From assembly GCA_023213395.1 (NCBI GenBank), contig CM041465.1, forward strand, positions 198,903,741 to 198,967,740: a DNA stretch of 64,000 nt. The letters are read 5' to 3'. This document shows positions 48,416 through 62,200 of the stretch, one piece after another. Origin of the DNA: Cycas panzhihuaensis (lineage: Eukaryota; Cycadophyta). Within the stretch, counting starts at the first letter, position 1, and each line of letters begins with the position of its first letter. The notes under the pieces were generated by a model, which was not told where the DNA came from, made no database searches, and worked only from the letters and a program-made list of their open reading frames with translations. The position numbers and the translations under genes are program-made.

Positions 48416-49171
48416 AGCCTAACTTATATACAATTTACTCACAACAAGAATTTAGAGGGATTAAGATAAATCTATGCAAATGCTCCAAAAGATATTTATC
48501 ACTTCTACAATGATTTGCCACTAATGAGGCCTCCTTATAATGATATTATTGAGGTAATTATGGGATTTTATTAATAGATGAAATAATATTAATCTTAGAA
48601 TTCTAAAAATAGAATCTATTTGAATCTCTCTCGAAAGGATCATGCTAAATTAGAAATAAACATAATGGATTAGGATTGCATAGTATTAGTTTAAGACAAG
48701 TGTTAGGATGGATCGTGGAAGGTCTCTATCAAGACTTTAAAAGAGCTTTACCATTCCTAATAAGATTTTCCACTGAGAAGACCTTCATATAGTGATGTAA
48801 TTAAGGTAGATGTATGGTGTCACAAATTAAGGAACCAGTACTAAGGCCATTAGTCTCCAAAGAGTAGATCTCTAAATTTCACTTAGAAGAAATTTATTAA
48901 ATTAGAGGGTAACATGGTAGATTAGGACTATATAGTATTAACTCAAGGTAGGTATTGGGTAGGATCTAGGAAGGGAACTATGAAGACTTTAAAAGAGATT
49001 TACTATTCATAAAAAGATCTATCACTAAGGGGAATTCCTCATAATAATGTAATTAAGGTAGGTTTATGGAATCACAATTTAAGCCAATAGCATTATGCTT
49101 ACAAGTCCATAAAAGATAGCTCTACAAATTAATCCTAAAAAGAATCTATTGTTAGAAGTATAGATTTAGTA
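48416..49171. repeat. 252-bp tandem repeat, three decayed units, coding-like
   Basis: Equivalent points (GATTTGCCA, GATTTTCCA, GATCTATCA) lie at 48512, 48764 and 49016, exactly 252 bp apart each time. 252 bp is 84 codons, so frame is kept with no net indel. The last two units are clearly similar along their whole length; the first is more diverged. One frame on each strand aligns between units with stops opposite Gln or Trp: plus-strand KTLKELYHS / KTLKEIYYS and VIKV; minus-strand TLITL and SFKV followed by a DP pair. I cannot tell which strand was coding and do not recognise the protein. Confidence 0.6.
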
Positions 49172-49609
49172 GATAAAACACCAAAATGATCATATATTTA
49201 TTGATTGACCACACCATAACAAAAGTATATCATTCCTTTAAGTAAGCTAATATATAAAAACATACTTCCCTAAAGTTACCCAAGTCAATATTAATTTTTA
49301 ATATACCCATATAAAATCAATTGACAAAAAAAATGGAACACATTATCACTTACATCCTCTATTGATGATGAGTTTAGTTAAACTAAAAAATTATTATAGC
49401 TTAGTGATATTGATATCCTTGAAATTTCCTTGAAATTAAGTTCTTTTTAAAGTGGTAGGATCATCTATATTAAAATTTGTTATATCAAGAATATTTTTAA
49501 CCCATCATTACCACTTTTGATTAACTAAAAGTTCTAATTATAAATCAAAATCATCAACAAAATAACCAAAATAATGAGAATCATCTTCTTTGTTAGAATT
49601 TAAAATTTA

Positions 49610-50108
49610 AGTCTAATACCATATTATGATATAGTTATTATTGCACAATGAAAGTATATCAAACATATATGAATAATAAATCATATCATGAAAAATGTAC
49701 ACAATCATATATGAAAGATAAATATATTAAACAATATATATAAATATAGAGTATAAATATAATAAGAATATATAATAAGAAAGATAATATATTTATGCAT
49801 AAAAAACCAGCATGGAAAAAACCACAGGGGAAGATTGGAGTTGGGAGCTCCTCTTAGATATCAAAATGAATACATCTCCAGGTCAATGAACTTTCTTAAG
49901 TTCTCAAGTGGTGCATATACATATTTGTATCAATGTCATTTCATGAGTATCCTATTACATTTCTTAAGCCTTTATATCATCTAATATGATGTTTATATAG
50001 ATAAGTGTACATTTCATATATATTAATGTATCTAGAGAGTGGCATTTTATATGGGTTCATAACATTAATATTAAATATTAAATATATAAATAACCACATA
50101 TTCCAACA
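49610..50108 (-). repeat. Copia LTR with primer site
   Basis: On the minus strand an LTR of about 482 bp starts TGTTGGAATATGTGG at 50108 and ends at CA (49627). It contains CCCCTGTGGTTTTTTCC, a pattern typical of plant copia R/U5. After five bases a primer-site-like TGGTATTAGACT (49610-49621) follows. A purine tract AAGAGAAAA directly precedes the LTR. I find no gag or pol on either side. Confidence 0.6.
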
Positions 50109-53100
50109 TTTTCTCTTAATGTTTAATATCTTCAATTCTCAAGTCTTTATCTCCTTGGTCTTTAATATCTTCATATCTTTATATCTATTAGAATCTATAA
50201 CCTATGTGGATATGTATCAAATCTATATAATGTTGTAACTTGTATCATCACCTATAATCTATAATCTCTCAATATCATTCTTGTTTCCTATAATCATTAA
50301 CTTGAATCAACTTATAGTTATTCATTATCATCAGTGAAAATTATGAATAATTAACTCTTATTGTCATATTTATATGAAATGTTTTCCTAAACATCTTCAT
50401 ATCTTCACTTGTAAAGCTAATGTAAACATTATTTATCAATCAATCATCATATAAACCAAAAAATAATTATTAATATACATATAAAACAACAACCATCAAC
50501 TCAAATACATGGGTTACCAATTGCTATAATCACTAGTTCTATAGAAAGTGTTTCTTGTATATGGTTTACCAACAAATAATAGTAACATAAAATATCTTAC
50601 CTCTTCTATATGAGATTAACAATATAAGTTGTGTGATGTATAAGAGTAGCATCATTTATCTCATCTCTTTTGTATGAGTAAATATCTTATGCACTACCTT
50701 TATTGATATTGTTGCATACCTATAACTTTCTTTTAGCAACCATTAATAAAATTCGTCAACATCAACAAATCATCAAAGTATACTAACTCCAAGAATGGGA
50801 AAAATTTTCTATAAAAGACAAGTTAGTTGTACTAAGGTAACATAAATAATGTGTATCCATATCTCTTGTTATACATAGTAAGTTAGATTTCTCACTGACA
50901 AACACTTTTCATATCAGCTTGATAACCTCAATAACTAAATTAATATGCCAAGTAAATAATATATGAGACTTTTCCTTCTTCTCCTTGTCTCATAAATAGG
51001 TGGTAAACTTAATTTCTTATTAAAAGCTTATCTTTCCATCAAATAATAAAATTATGCCTTTTATCCAATATCAAGTGGTGTTATCAAATTAAATAGGTGT
51101 CATATAAATCAAGTGATCTTGCATTTGATTAGTGATTTTAGTTTCACTAAACCACATATGTAAATTACAAGGGAGATTTGTATATCTAGCATATGTATAA
51201 GATTACCACATCAATTTCACATTAAATATATCCCACTTTATAAATTTTTATCTACTATAAGCTTTCAAATGTCATAAATAAGCTTTTTCTGTGCTCTTTA
51301 GAGGAAACTTCTTTTTTGATTCATCATAAGTTAACAATAATATTATTACCATTTTTAGAGCCTTTGAAAACATCGAGATATGCCTAAACTATTCTAAAAG
51401 AGATTATAATTTTTTTTTTATGAGATTAAATTAATTTTGATTAACTTTACCAATTAATATATCTATTATTTAATCTCTAAAATATGCTTTGTAACCATTC
51501 ATTTGGATCATCTTGAAATCCTCTTTCTAACATAATTGATAGGATGGAAAATGAATATTCTAATGAAAAGTTATACTTGAAAATATGACAGTATATTTTA
51601 GAAAAGTATTTGATCCTTAACAAAAGAGGTTAAGCCCATTTTAACTAGGGATGTAGGTCATATTGATTCTCCATATGACTATCCACTAAAGGTTAAGGGG
51701 GATTTATGAAATCTAAAAGTTATTAAATATAATTTAATCCATTTTTACAAGTGCAACAAAATTTCAATCCTATTTATAAAATTTCATGTCCAAAAATCTT
51801 AACATATTATTAAATATAATTAAATTTTAAAAATCAAATGCAAATTTTTTTATTGTGATCAAAATTTTTTTACAATAACTCTCCTTATAATCCATCAACT
51901 ATATAATGATCGAAATTTAATTCATACATGGAAATAAAACCTTGTTCTAGGAGGAACCAAAATGTAATTGACCTCTATGTTTTCTTATGGATTTGTAATC
52001 AATCTTAACTTATGGCAATTTATTTATAACTGTATGGATTGGCTTATGGCACTTATCTTGTTACAATGATGGTTGATTAGGGTTTTTCCTTTATGCATTG
52101 TGGCATATGTAGCATAGGTCAGTGGTATGGTGATGGTAGTAGCTTCATTCATGTTCTTTTTTTTAATTTAACTATGAGTAGGGCAAGCTTCAAGGGAACA
52201 TAAGATAGTGGATGGCATATACTATGAACAAATGCAGAGTAGATCAAAACCATGAGCAAGGTCGCCTCTATTGATCGATGATGATATTCATTTATTAGCA
52301 TATATTTAGGCAAAGGTTAGATTCTTATGGTATCTTCATCTAATGGTTAGGGCTTCACATCACAATCATAGTTTTGAATGTCATAGAGATGACTTCCATT
52401 TATCATCAATCCTTGAAGGAGATCAAAGGTCTTCTAGAAAGCCTTATGCCTACCCACTTGGGTACATACTCATAAGAAGATAAACAGTCCATAGTATAAA
52501 TACAAATGAAAATATATTAAGTATATTTTAATACTTGTTGAAATCCCTAAGTTCATGGCTACCCACTATGGAATATACACGCTCTTTTTCTCATCAAACC
52601 ATTATATGTGTTATCATAAATATGTATTTTCATACATATATATTGTCCAAACTACTTCAAGCCCTTATACTTATTTTATTATAGTCCAATGATCATGAAT
52701 ACTACTAAGTATATTTTGCTACCATAATATCATGCCCACATAAATATCTTGTATTACAGGTCACAACCCTTAATTTTGCCTTTCAACATATTCTTATTTA
52801 TCCAACATGCATAATATATTTCAAATCTTGGTATCAACATTCTTAATAAGTTTTTATACTATCTTAGCTAAAAAACTTCATCATATAATATAAAATCATG
52901 TCGCCACAATATACTTTTGTGACTGCTTTATTTCATTAAACCCTTAAATTCTCATCATTTATCACATGCCATATTATTTTATTGTCAGCATACTTGCTTA
53001 ATTTGTCATTTGTTATATTGTACAAGCTTACTACCTATTTTATTTTCACTGGTTAGATATTAGCATTATTCTCGCAATGAATGTCAATTATAAGACACTC

Positions 53101-53657
53101 ATAAAAGCCTCTAAAATGGTTCATAAGTGACAATGAATCTAACTTCAAGAGTAGGATACTCACAAATACTCTCACTAATAAACTAAAATATCTTCATTGA
53201 TGGAATATTAAATGCCATCATACCTAAATATATTTGGGCTACTATTAATTATGAGATTTGGAGAAGTGTCTAGTCTCACAAAATCTCAGTCACTTTTGCA
53301 CGTGGATGACCTGTATAGGTGAACATAACTAGCAACTATTTTCCTCATTTTCATCATATCTAGTGAACTCATTTTAAATTGGCATACTCATAAATACTGG
53401 TGCATCACATGCTAAATATAATTATCTACATAAATAAATAAATTCATATACCATCAATTTTCTACTTCATCTCATGTACGTAACTTTCACTCATTTGTAT
53501 ATGGACTTCATTCATCTTTACCAACTTCATCTAGCCCTAGAATATCTATCACATATCACTAGAACAAATGTATTTTCATGTGCTCAACCTATCTTATTAT
53601 GGGAAAAATCACATTTGATACTTAAGAATAATCTTTAATTAATATAATAGGTATCAC
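50109..53657. other. Unassigned AT-rich region
   Basis: No feature recognised. Only short random open frames, and composition is more AT-rich than elsewhere, with stretches of A/T words at 50050-50200 and 51400-51500. Confidence 0.45.
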
Positions 53658-55702
53658 TTGTGCTTTAATCTAAGTAAATGTATCTTTGTTATTACTTCTA
53701 GCAAAATGTTGGGAAACATTACTTTGTTGTGATAGTATTAGCATTGACCCTGAAAAGTTAAAGGCTATTATTAACATGCCACCTCTACAAAGTTGAAAGG
53801 AAGTAAAATCATTTATTAATAAGCTAAGTTTCCTATATAAAGGTTCATTATAGATTTTGTATTTAATGACAAACCTCTCATTGATCTTCTCAAGAAAGGG
53901 GCTTCTCCAAAATAGACTGTGCCTATTCAAGAATCTTTTGATAGATTGAAGTAAGCCTTAGTTTTAGCTCCTATCCTCACTCCACCCCACTTTGTTAAGC
54001 CTTTTATCTTATACACATCTTTTATCAAAGACTCCCTTAAAGACATGCTTATGTAAGAGGAAGAGTTTAATAGGGAGAGAGCTATCTATTTTATATGCAA
54101 AACCCTTATTACTACTAAGCTCAATTACTTTACTTAAGAGAAAGAGTTATTATCCTTAGTCTTCATAGATAAGAAGTTAAATCATTATTTACTCAATAAC
54201 ACTGCCTTTGCAATTTCCCAATTAGGCCTAATTCACTGCTTACTTACTAAGAGTAATCTTACAAGGCAAGCTAGCAAGTAGGCACTCCTATCATGAGAGT
54301 TTGACTTTTAAATTATTAATTATAAATAAAAATGGGGATGATAGTCATCAAAATTATGGTCAAAGCACCATTACCTAACCCTACTAATTTGATAATCAAT
54401 CATAGGCTTCCTAATGAGTAGATATTTTAAATAAATATCATGCTTATAGAAGAGGAATAGTATAAAGAGATCAAAGATTACCTTAACGACCATACCTATT
54501 CTCCTAGTATGACCCCTAAAAAGAGGAAATAAATTAGAGAAATTACCCACTAATATTTGCTCATTAAAGATATCCTTTATGAATGCTCCTCCGATGGAGT
54601 TCTATTAAGATGTCTTTTGCCTTTTGAGGCTCATGTTGCCATGACTGAGTATCGCAATGGCACATGTAGAGGCCACTTTAATGGCTAATTTATAGATTGA
54701 TATGTCCTTCAAATAGGATACTATTAGCCAACACTATTCAAGGATACTCAAACGTACATTTATAAATGTGGAAAGTGCCAAGCAGATGCCACATTAATAC
54801 ACCAATCTGCCTAGTCACTCAAGTCCATCATATCTTTGTGGCCCTTTTCACAATGGGAGCTTGACCTCATACATTAAATTTACCCTCCATCCTTGAGTGG
54901 ACATAAATTCATTTTGATTGTTATATAATACTTTATTAAGTGGAGTAAAGTCATACCATTAGTTATCATAACTAGGAAAATAATTGCAACAGTTATCTTC
55001 TAATATATCGTTTATAGATTCAAAGTTCTTAATGTCATCATCACAAATAATAGAACTTCCTTTTACAACTCATAGGTAGACAAATTATGCAATGAGTTCC
55101 ATATCACTCATTATTTTTTAGCACCTTGCTAGCCTTAGGCCAATGGCCAAGTCGATGACTTTAATAAAGCATTAGCTAAGATCCTAGTCAACACTATAAC
55201 TAATTTTCACTCAGATTAGCACATTCAACTTTTCTCTATATTATGGGATTATTAAACCTCCATAAAAAATGTGATCAAAATGATACCATTTTCTCTAATA
55301 TATGGCTTTAGGTCCATCCTGCCCCTCATAGTAGAAGTCCCTTCTTTATATGTTTTCTTAAAGCAATTCACTGATAAAGAATAAAAAAGGGATGAATGAT
55401 TACTAAAGTTAAAGAAAATGGATAAAACATGTTTAAATGCCATTTAGAATAATCTAACCTCTAAAACTAAGGATCAAGTAGCTTATAATAGGCAATTATA
55501 GTCTCAAAAATCCCTTATTGGTAATAAGGTACTCAATATTGAATACCTTCATGCTATATAGGAAAAATTCACCCCTAAATAGATAGGACCTTACCTAATT
55601 ATTGAAGATCTTAAGAATGGTACATTTTATATTTCTACCCTTGATGGACTTGAATTCTAAAAACCTATTAATTCATAATTCTTATGAAATTTCTATGCAT
55701 AA
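53658..55702 (+). pseudogene. Ty3/gypsy pol remnant (RT end, RNase H, integrase)
   Basis: Starts in the RT thumb region (FNLSKCIF near 53670; after one frameshift SIDPEKLKAIINMPP near 53745). RNase H runs from about 53935 to 54330 with APILTPPHFVKPFILYT, KLNYFT (stop) EKELLSLVF and LNHYLLNN. A fairly clean stretch 54350-54660 leads into integrase (SSDGVLLRCLLPFEAHV). The zinc-binding GHFNG and CGKCQ motifs lie at 54670-54785, WPFSQWELDLI near 54840, NRTSF near 55045, NGQVDDFNKAL near 55145, MIPFSLIYGF near 55280 and GPYLIIEDL near 55590. The wording YF.KW..VIPL with YYWPTLFKD resembles non-chromoviral elements of the Tat/Athila group; lineage is inferred by eye. It ends near 55702. Confidence 0.85.
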
Positions 55703-55953
55703 AAGGGGCCTTCATAATGAAGATAAAACTATGGCTTCAAAAGCCTCACTTTCTATTGAGCCTAAACTATGGTTGGTTAGTTTATTTCTTCTTTTCCAAG
55801 TCATCATTTCAAAAGAAGTATAAACCCCCCACCCCAACTTTTTACCACTTCATTTCCTTATTGAGATATGTGCCTTGTCATGTGTATCTATGACTCATAG
55901 TAACCATGTGAGACTACTGTCAGGCCATGGGGCATAGGCATTTTTTGTTGTGC

Positions 55954-56008
<55 letters not shown>

Positions 56009-57092
56009 TTAATTGTCTCAACCAATGTATGTCTTGTTCATAGTATTTATCACTCATTCTTCCATCCTAAGCTCCATACTTGGGAGGCAAAAGGGTCTCT
56101 AACTTTGTTTACCAATATGGTAACTAGATATAAGTCTAGATGGTTAGCTTCCCAAACTACATAAGGCACTCAATTTATTAGTCTTTCACCAATAACCTTT
56201 ATTCTTAAAGTATCTCTTTCCCTACAATCTTACACTATTTTAATAACTTTCTTTGCAAACTCATAAACAGTCTTAGTTCTCTACTTTTACTTATTCAGTC
56301 ACTTAATATCCTATTTTATGATGGTTTCTACTTATGCATCTCACTTGGCCTCTTAAAGCTTACTACTCATTCTATTTTCATCCTCTAATGGTCAAAAATA
56401 CTTTGATCTAAAGGTCCTTCTAGCTCTTGTGGTTTAACTTTCAAGGATTTGGTTCTTATTTTTTCATGTCCTTAGTTTCATTAAAAAAACACCCTTTCTA
56501 TAGTTTAAGAAGTGATGATGTTTTTTGGGTAGGTCGATCATCTAGTGTCCCCTAAGTTCACTCATTCCTTCCCTTCATCATACCTCAATAAAAATTTCAT
56601 AATAATTGTAGTCAAAATGATGACTACATATCATCTAGAAAGTAAATTTAGCATTCTTAGTTTACCATGACCCTTGCTTAAACTATCCTGTGGTATAACC
56701 TAACATAATAAAAAAGTATAACCTTTGTACATATGTTTCGACCCTCTTTGCATCTAGAGCAAGTCACATAATGACTTCATCTCCACCTACAATAATATTA
56801 TTTAGGTATATTAGTGTGCATTGTTTAAGACCATTAGATCTAGTTGTTTAAGCCCATAATGGCCTTAATTATTATTGAAAACTATTCAATATCTAGTAGC
56901 TTTTACCCTTATTATATCTAAGAGGTGCTCTAATGATGAGAAAACCAAACTATGGTCTTATCCCCTTCTCATGTTATAGTCAAAACTAAGCCTCTCATAT
57001 ATAGCAAGATCTTGATATGTTGATTCTCACATCATCCTTATATCTATAATTTTATGTCTAAGTTTATATCCTCTCTATCATTGCATTGAGCA
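55703..57092. other. Spacer downstream of gypsy integrase
   Basis: No coding motif recognised apart from a short C-rich run (CCCCCCACCCC near 55825) and a TA microsatellite. It could be the 3' region of the gypsy element, but no LTR could be identified. Confidence 0.4.
55957..56005. repeat. (TA)n microsatellite
   Basis: 49 bp of uninterrupted TA dinucleotides, about 24 units, flanked by CATG and GTCTTAATTG. Confidence 0.98.
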
Positions 57093-57318
57093 TACATACT
57101 GATGGAGATACTTGAGGCAACTAAGGGCCATCTCCTACTACATGGATTGTTCATAACCAAATGGGTAATGCATTAACTTCTATGAGTATGTTCCTACCCC
57201 AAGAAACCAATAACAAAGCTAAATATATTACTATCATTAGAGACTTAAGTGATATCTTACAATTTTATGATGGACCAATTATTTTTTTCTCTAATTCCCA
57301 AGTTGTTGTCTTTTAAAT
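57093..57318 (+). pseudogene. RNase H-like domain fragment
   Basis: In one frame with two stops: HTDGDT, a GPSPTTWIVHNQ segment, FLPQETNNKAKYITII, and FFSNSQVVVF. This is the plant retroelement RNase H pattern (TDG, then NN.AEY, then SDS). The second and third catalytic positions are changed (Glu to Lys, Asp to Asn). It is on the same strand as the gypsy pol ending at 55702 and could be the additional RNase H known from Tat-type gypsy elements, or a piece of another element. Confidence 0.65.
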
Positions 57319-57545
57319 AGTCAATGTTCATCATATTCATTCAGCTCACTTACACTCTTTTCATGCTCATGCTACACTCTTTTCATGTTAATGTTATGTC
57401 ATTATTGTCTTACTTTTCATCTATTATAATCTAGTATATTTTATATAGTCAAAATGCTGAAGTTAAATCTCTCACATCTCATTTTCTGGAACACCATCAC
57501 TTATAGCCCCATCACTTTAAGTTAGGAGCAATACTCTATAATTTG

Positions 57546-57671
57546 TATAAACTAACTAAACACTCTGTAATGAATATAAACAAACTAAACACTCCATAAT
57601 GAGTATAAACTAACTAAATAATTTACAATAGATATAAACTAATTAAGCACTCCATCATGAGTATAAACTAA
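57546..57671 (+). repeat. 29-bp minisatellite, 4.3 units
   Basis: Units start TATAAAC at 57546, 57575, 57604 and 57633, with a partial fifth at 57662. The consensus is close to TATAAACTAACTAAACACTC followed by 9 more bases ending ATGAG. The third unit is the most diverged. Confidence 0.85.
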
Positions 57672-58559
57672 AATGTAAATAATATCATTAAAATACAAAA
57701 AAATGATAAAATATTTAAAATAAAAAAATATACAAATACCTTGGTTCCTACATACCTCTTATCCTACTTGTCATAAGGGATAACAACAAAGAGAAAGGTT
57801 AGAGACAATAATACTCTACATATATATATAAAGAGATGAATTATATAATATATATACAACTATAAAAACTTTCATAATACACATGTTATAAATACAATGT
57901 CTTAGTGCTATAGCTTCCATGGGCATGTATAAATGTTCATAGTTGAGCCCCTCTAGCCATATCCCTACACCCATAGTGCAAACTCATATTCCTCCCCCTA
58001 CTTAAACCTATCTCCCTAAGTTATAAATCATGACTAATATAGACATTAAGAGCTACCATGTTCTATCTTTGCACAATACAAATGAGTATGAGACCTCTCC
58101 CTCTTATAAGAGCTAAGTAGTACCTACTAGATACTCTAACTAGTAGGAGTAGCAGGCCCTCTTACTTAAAAATTGGTCATCGTATGAAGATGTTATCTCT
58201 CACCATTAGTGGCCTTTAGTTATGCTTTAAGGCCCCTCATCTTTACATATCATACCACTAATCATATCTCTATACCCCTATACATGTTCCAAGCTCTAAT
58301 AACTTGTATTAAATATCGAGTGCGAGGACCTACAAGCTTGAGATGGCCATCCTACTAATTGAAACATTCACTTAGCTCATATACAAATGATAAGGGGCTA
58401 TTAAGGGTCCTCCTCACCATAAAGGTGTTAATGACCTCCTTACTTATAATATAAAGCATGCATTAGTTAATCATCTTTTGGATATGCTTGAACCACTAAA
58501 ACTAAAAGATCATTAAAAAGGAAGTATATGAATATATGATAAAGAAACTTAGTATGTAT
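57672..58559. other. Unassigned AT-rich region
   Basis: No recognisable gene or repeat. Confidence 0.4.
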
Positions 58560-59260
58560 AAAGTGATCAAATATGTCTATATTTTTAGGAGGTGGTGTTG
58601 TTACACTAACTCCTAGCTCAAAAACCCCTACATCTCCCTACTCTCCCATCACTAGCTCTAGACCTCCCTCTTAATCCACCTCCATATCATCACCTGGTGG
58701 GGTGACCCATACCATTATTGGCATCTATCTATTGGGTAATATTTTCTCCATATCCTTTATCATCATTGCATGGTTGTCCTAAAGGAAAGGAACCACTCCT
58801 TTTGGTGGTGTACCACCTATTACCTTGATTATTCTCTCTTTTACATAAATTGGTTTTCCATATACTACCCGTACTCCTCTACCCCTGGGTGGAGATGGGG
58901 GTCCATCCACCATAACCCTCTTAGCTACATCAATCTTGCCGTCATACTAGGCCATCATCTTGTGATAAGAATGAGGAACCAATCAGTTCCTCATCATCTT
59001 TCTAAGGTGAGGATTTTAAGTGTTCCTCATAAACACATCTCACTTATTATATGCCTAATATCTCATATGCCATCTATTTATGACTAAGTTTATAATGATC
59101 AACTAACTTGGCTACCCACTTGGCCTCATCAAAGGAATATAATCATAGAGCTAGCACATCATGATAGAACTATAGAGGAATCCTTTGCACCCCTATTATC
59201 ATATTTATGTGAATTGTTGGGCTATGTTATCTACTAAAAACCTCACCTAGTCCATCAATA
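58560..59260 (-). pseudogene. Decayed reading frame of unknown identity
   Basis: From about 58985 to 58595 the minus strand can be read in one frame with only a few stops, all single changes from Gln or Trp. It includes a basic Pro/Gly/Arg-rich segment (DGPPSPPRGRGVRVVYGK), KERIIKVIGGTPPKGVVPF, an acidic stretch and SVTTPPPKN. Upstream, after a frameshift, 59150-59000 reads SFDEAKWVAKLVDHYKLSHK. I do not recognise the family; the composition could fit part of a transposon protein or a decayed host exon. Weak call. Confidence 0.3.
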
Positions 59261-62200
59261 TGCCTACCTTATATCATCGAATAATACTCATCTAATAGGT
59301 TGTAATCGTATAAAGTTATAGATCCTTGTGATCTAAAACATAATAATATAGGTCCACACTTTCTAAAGTACTTGTATCCCATCTACCTCCCTCATCGCCT
59401 TTAGGAAGATCTTGTGTATCCTAAAATACCTAGCCTCTCTAGTCATATATGTGTTGCATGCTTACTAGGCCTCCTCCTCTACCACTTAGGTTAGTCAATT
59501 TTCTAAGCCCCACTAGTTCACACTTAAGATCCTCCTAACATCTCTTGAGGTGATCTTGGTATCTTTGATCTCTCATACTATGAATAATCTCCATCTACGG
59601 ACCCATAAACTAATAAAATATTCAAGTAACTCATACTCTATGACTAGTCTTTACTACCTAAGTATTTACCACTTGGTAGCTACTAATGACATTAGGAAGG
59701 ACTCACTCACTCACCCTTCATTCTCCTGAGAGTGTATCCTCTTGATCAACTAACAAACACAAAAGATGGCTCAAAGTCAATCTCAACATATGATAAATCT
59801 CTAAGTCAAACAACTTTTTATTTTTAGTTAGTCCTCAACTAAAATAAAAAACATGATAAGTTGGTAAAAAATATGAAAATCTAGCTATAAACATGATGAA
59901 CTACTCAAAAATGTAAAAAACCATTTAAAAATATGATAAACCAATTAAAACTATTATTTCACAATCTATGCATTTTATGTTCCTACATTTTTATTTAGAA
60001 TATTATATTTTTAATAAGAAGTTCACTTTTTTGGTAAATTCTACTATGTTTTTCAGTAAAAAGTCTAAATAAAAACAAAAAATCTAAGTAATTTCTTATT
60101 AGATAGTAGGAATCCCTTTGTATCTTAGCCCCTTGATCCTAATAGTGCTCACTAAATGCAATTATGATTATCCAAATCCCTGCAATGACAATCTCAAGGC
60201 TAATAATAGGCTCTCAAGCTCCACCCTTACATGTGAAAATGAATCATAAGACAACCTCTTTTTCTTATAAATATAGCTCCCATCATGAGAAATGGACCTC
60301 TTAGAACCTGGTTTGCTCCAATGCCTTCATCATATATTTAACCTTGTTCCCATAATCCACCATCTAATTAAGGTTCTCTTTTGTATTTTGAAGCACTCCT
60401 TTTTTATTTTTATTCCCTTATTAATGAGTTAATTATGTTGAGGTGGAACCTAAATTGAGCCCAAAGATGGATCTCATATAACCTATCCATGTTTATATTA
60501 TATTAAGTCCATTTCTAGCCCATATCATGAATTTTGTATCCTTTTTTTACCCTTGAGCCTCTCCTAATTTTGGGTACCTCTAAAACACTATAAGGTTAAA
60601 CTATGGTAGCCATGCCTCTAAGAATAGTTTTTGAAGAGGTTGAGCTATGACAATAACTCCTCTAAAATCCACCTTATTAGCAAGGCAAAACTATAATGGG
60701 TAATCTTATAGAAAATTAGAACTTAATACATGACTATGTTATGGGCTTGCCCAAGCCATTCCTCTTCCTTCTTAATAGGGTTTATTCACCACTTTCACAT
60801 ATCACAGACTCATCATCTAAGTTGCCCCTTTCCCATGACTTAGGAAATAGACCCAAGATACCCAAATTCAACTATACTTGGCCTTAAGGGTAGAATTGTC
60901 ACCATTCACCATCTTGTTCTATATCATTCATAAGAGCTTCTAGTGCTAAGAAGCCAAATGATTTACCATGACTGACCCTTCTAGTATGGTTAAGTTATCA
61001 TCTTATTTTATTTTCCTAAGTTGTTTACTAGCTAGATTTGTATTCAATTAATAGATATATTTTAGTTAGTTTCTTAGTTATTGATTTTACTTTCAATTGA
61101 CTTTTAGTAAAGAAAGCTTTAATTGGGTTTATTAAGAATTCATCAATTTGCTCTATTTATATGAATTAAATGATTATCAATTAGATGATTATCTCTAATA
61201 TATAATTGCGATATAATTATCAACCAATGATTACTCTAACAACACATTTTCATGATCTTATTCAATGTGGTCTGAGAAGTTACTCCAACTCTTGCATATT
61301 TACATTTTTTATTGGAATGTTATCAAGCTTGAACTTTGTTTTGTCTTATTTTTACCACTATTTGACATTTTTTCTTCTTTCTCTAGCCTTAATATAAATC
61401 GTCACTGCTTAGTCAAGTCTTAGTAAATTCAATTTATTGAAATTTATTTCAATTTTCTATGTTTTCTAGCATTTTTAAACTATCACATTTTTTGTGTTTC
61501 TAAAAATATGATAGTACAAATAAGATGTAGTAATCTCTCATATTTTATATTTTATTTGTACTCTCCTATTTTATTTATATTCTTAGATCTTTTATTGTTC
61601 CACTCATAAAATTAGTAATATAAGATAAAAATCTCTATAATTTTAGTCTAATTCTAGTCTATATTTGTAGAGAAACACTGCCCCACTATTCTTGGTATAT
61701 TTCTACTTATCTCATTTACTTCCATGCAAGATTTTTCTTTTTCTTCTTGAGAAAATTTAGCAAAACCATGACCAAAAGTCATGATTTTGGCATTCCTCTT
61801 TCTCCCTCTCATTTTCTATAAACACTCATATATTTTTAGAGTAGAGGGGGTGTTGTTATATAATGAAGAGCTACTAAAATTTTGCCAACACCTCTTTCAA
61901 GTGGTTTACCTTCGATTTTCAGTAGTTTCAGAGATTCTTTCTTAGTGATTTATGAGGCTTACTTTAGGAATTGGTAGTCTATCTTTGGGGATGTACCTTC
62001 TTTATCCTCAAATTTACCTCTCCACCCATTTGTTAGGCCCTCCTCCCTTGGAACTTCACTTGTTATTAACATACATTCTCTTCCACATTACCAACTATGG
62101 TTGAATCTCAAATTTTCAAAGCATTTTTAGAAATTTCAAAGCATGTTGAATGAAGGTATAACATTGGTTTGAGACTCCTTTTGTCTCCATCTTATCAGGT

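Noticed and set aside
8780-55702. Gypsy pieces at 8780-9842 and 53658-55702 as two halves of one element
   Set aside because: They are 44 kb apart, the second does not resume where the first stops, and their motif styles point to different gypsy lineages.
40334-57671. CRISPR-like arrays (21-bp, 29-bp and 252-bp repeats)
   Set aside because: These repeats are contiguous without spacers, one is coding, and the surroundings are plant retroelements.
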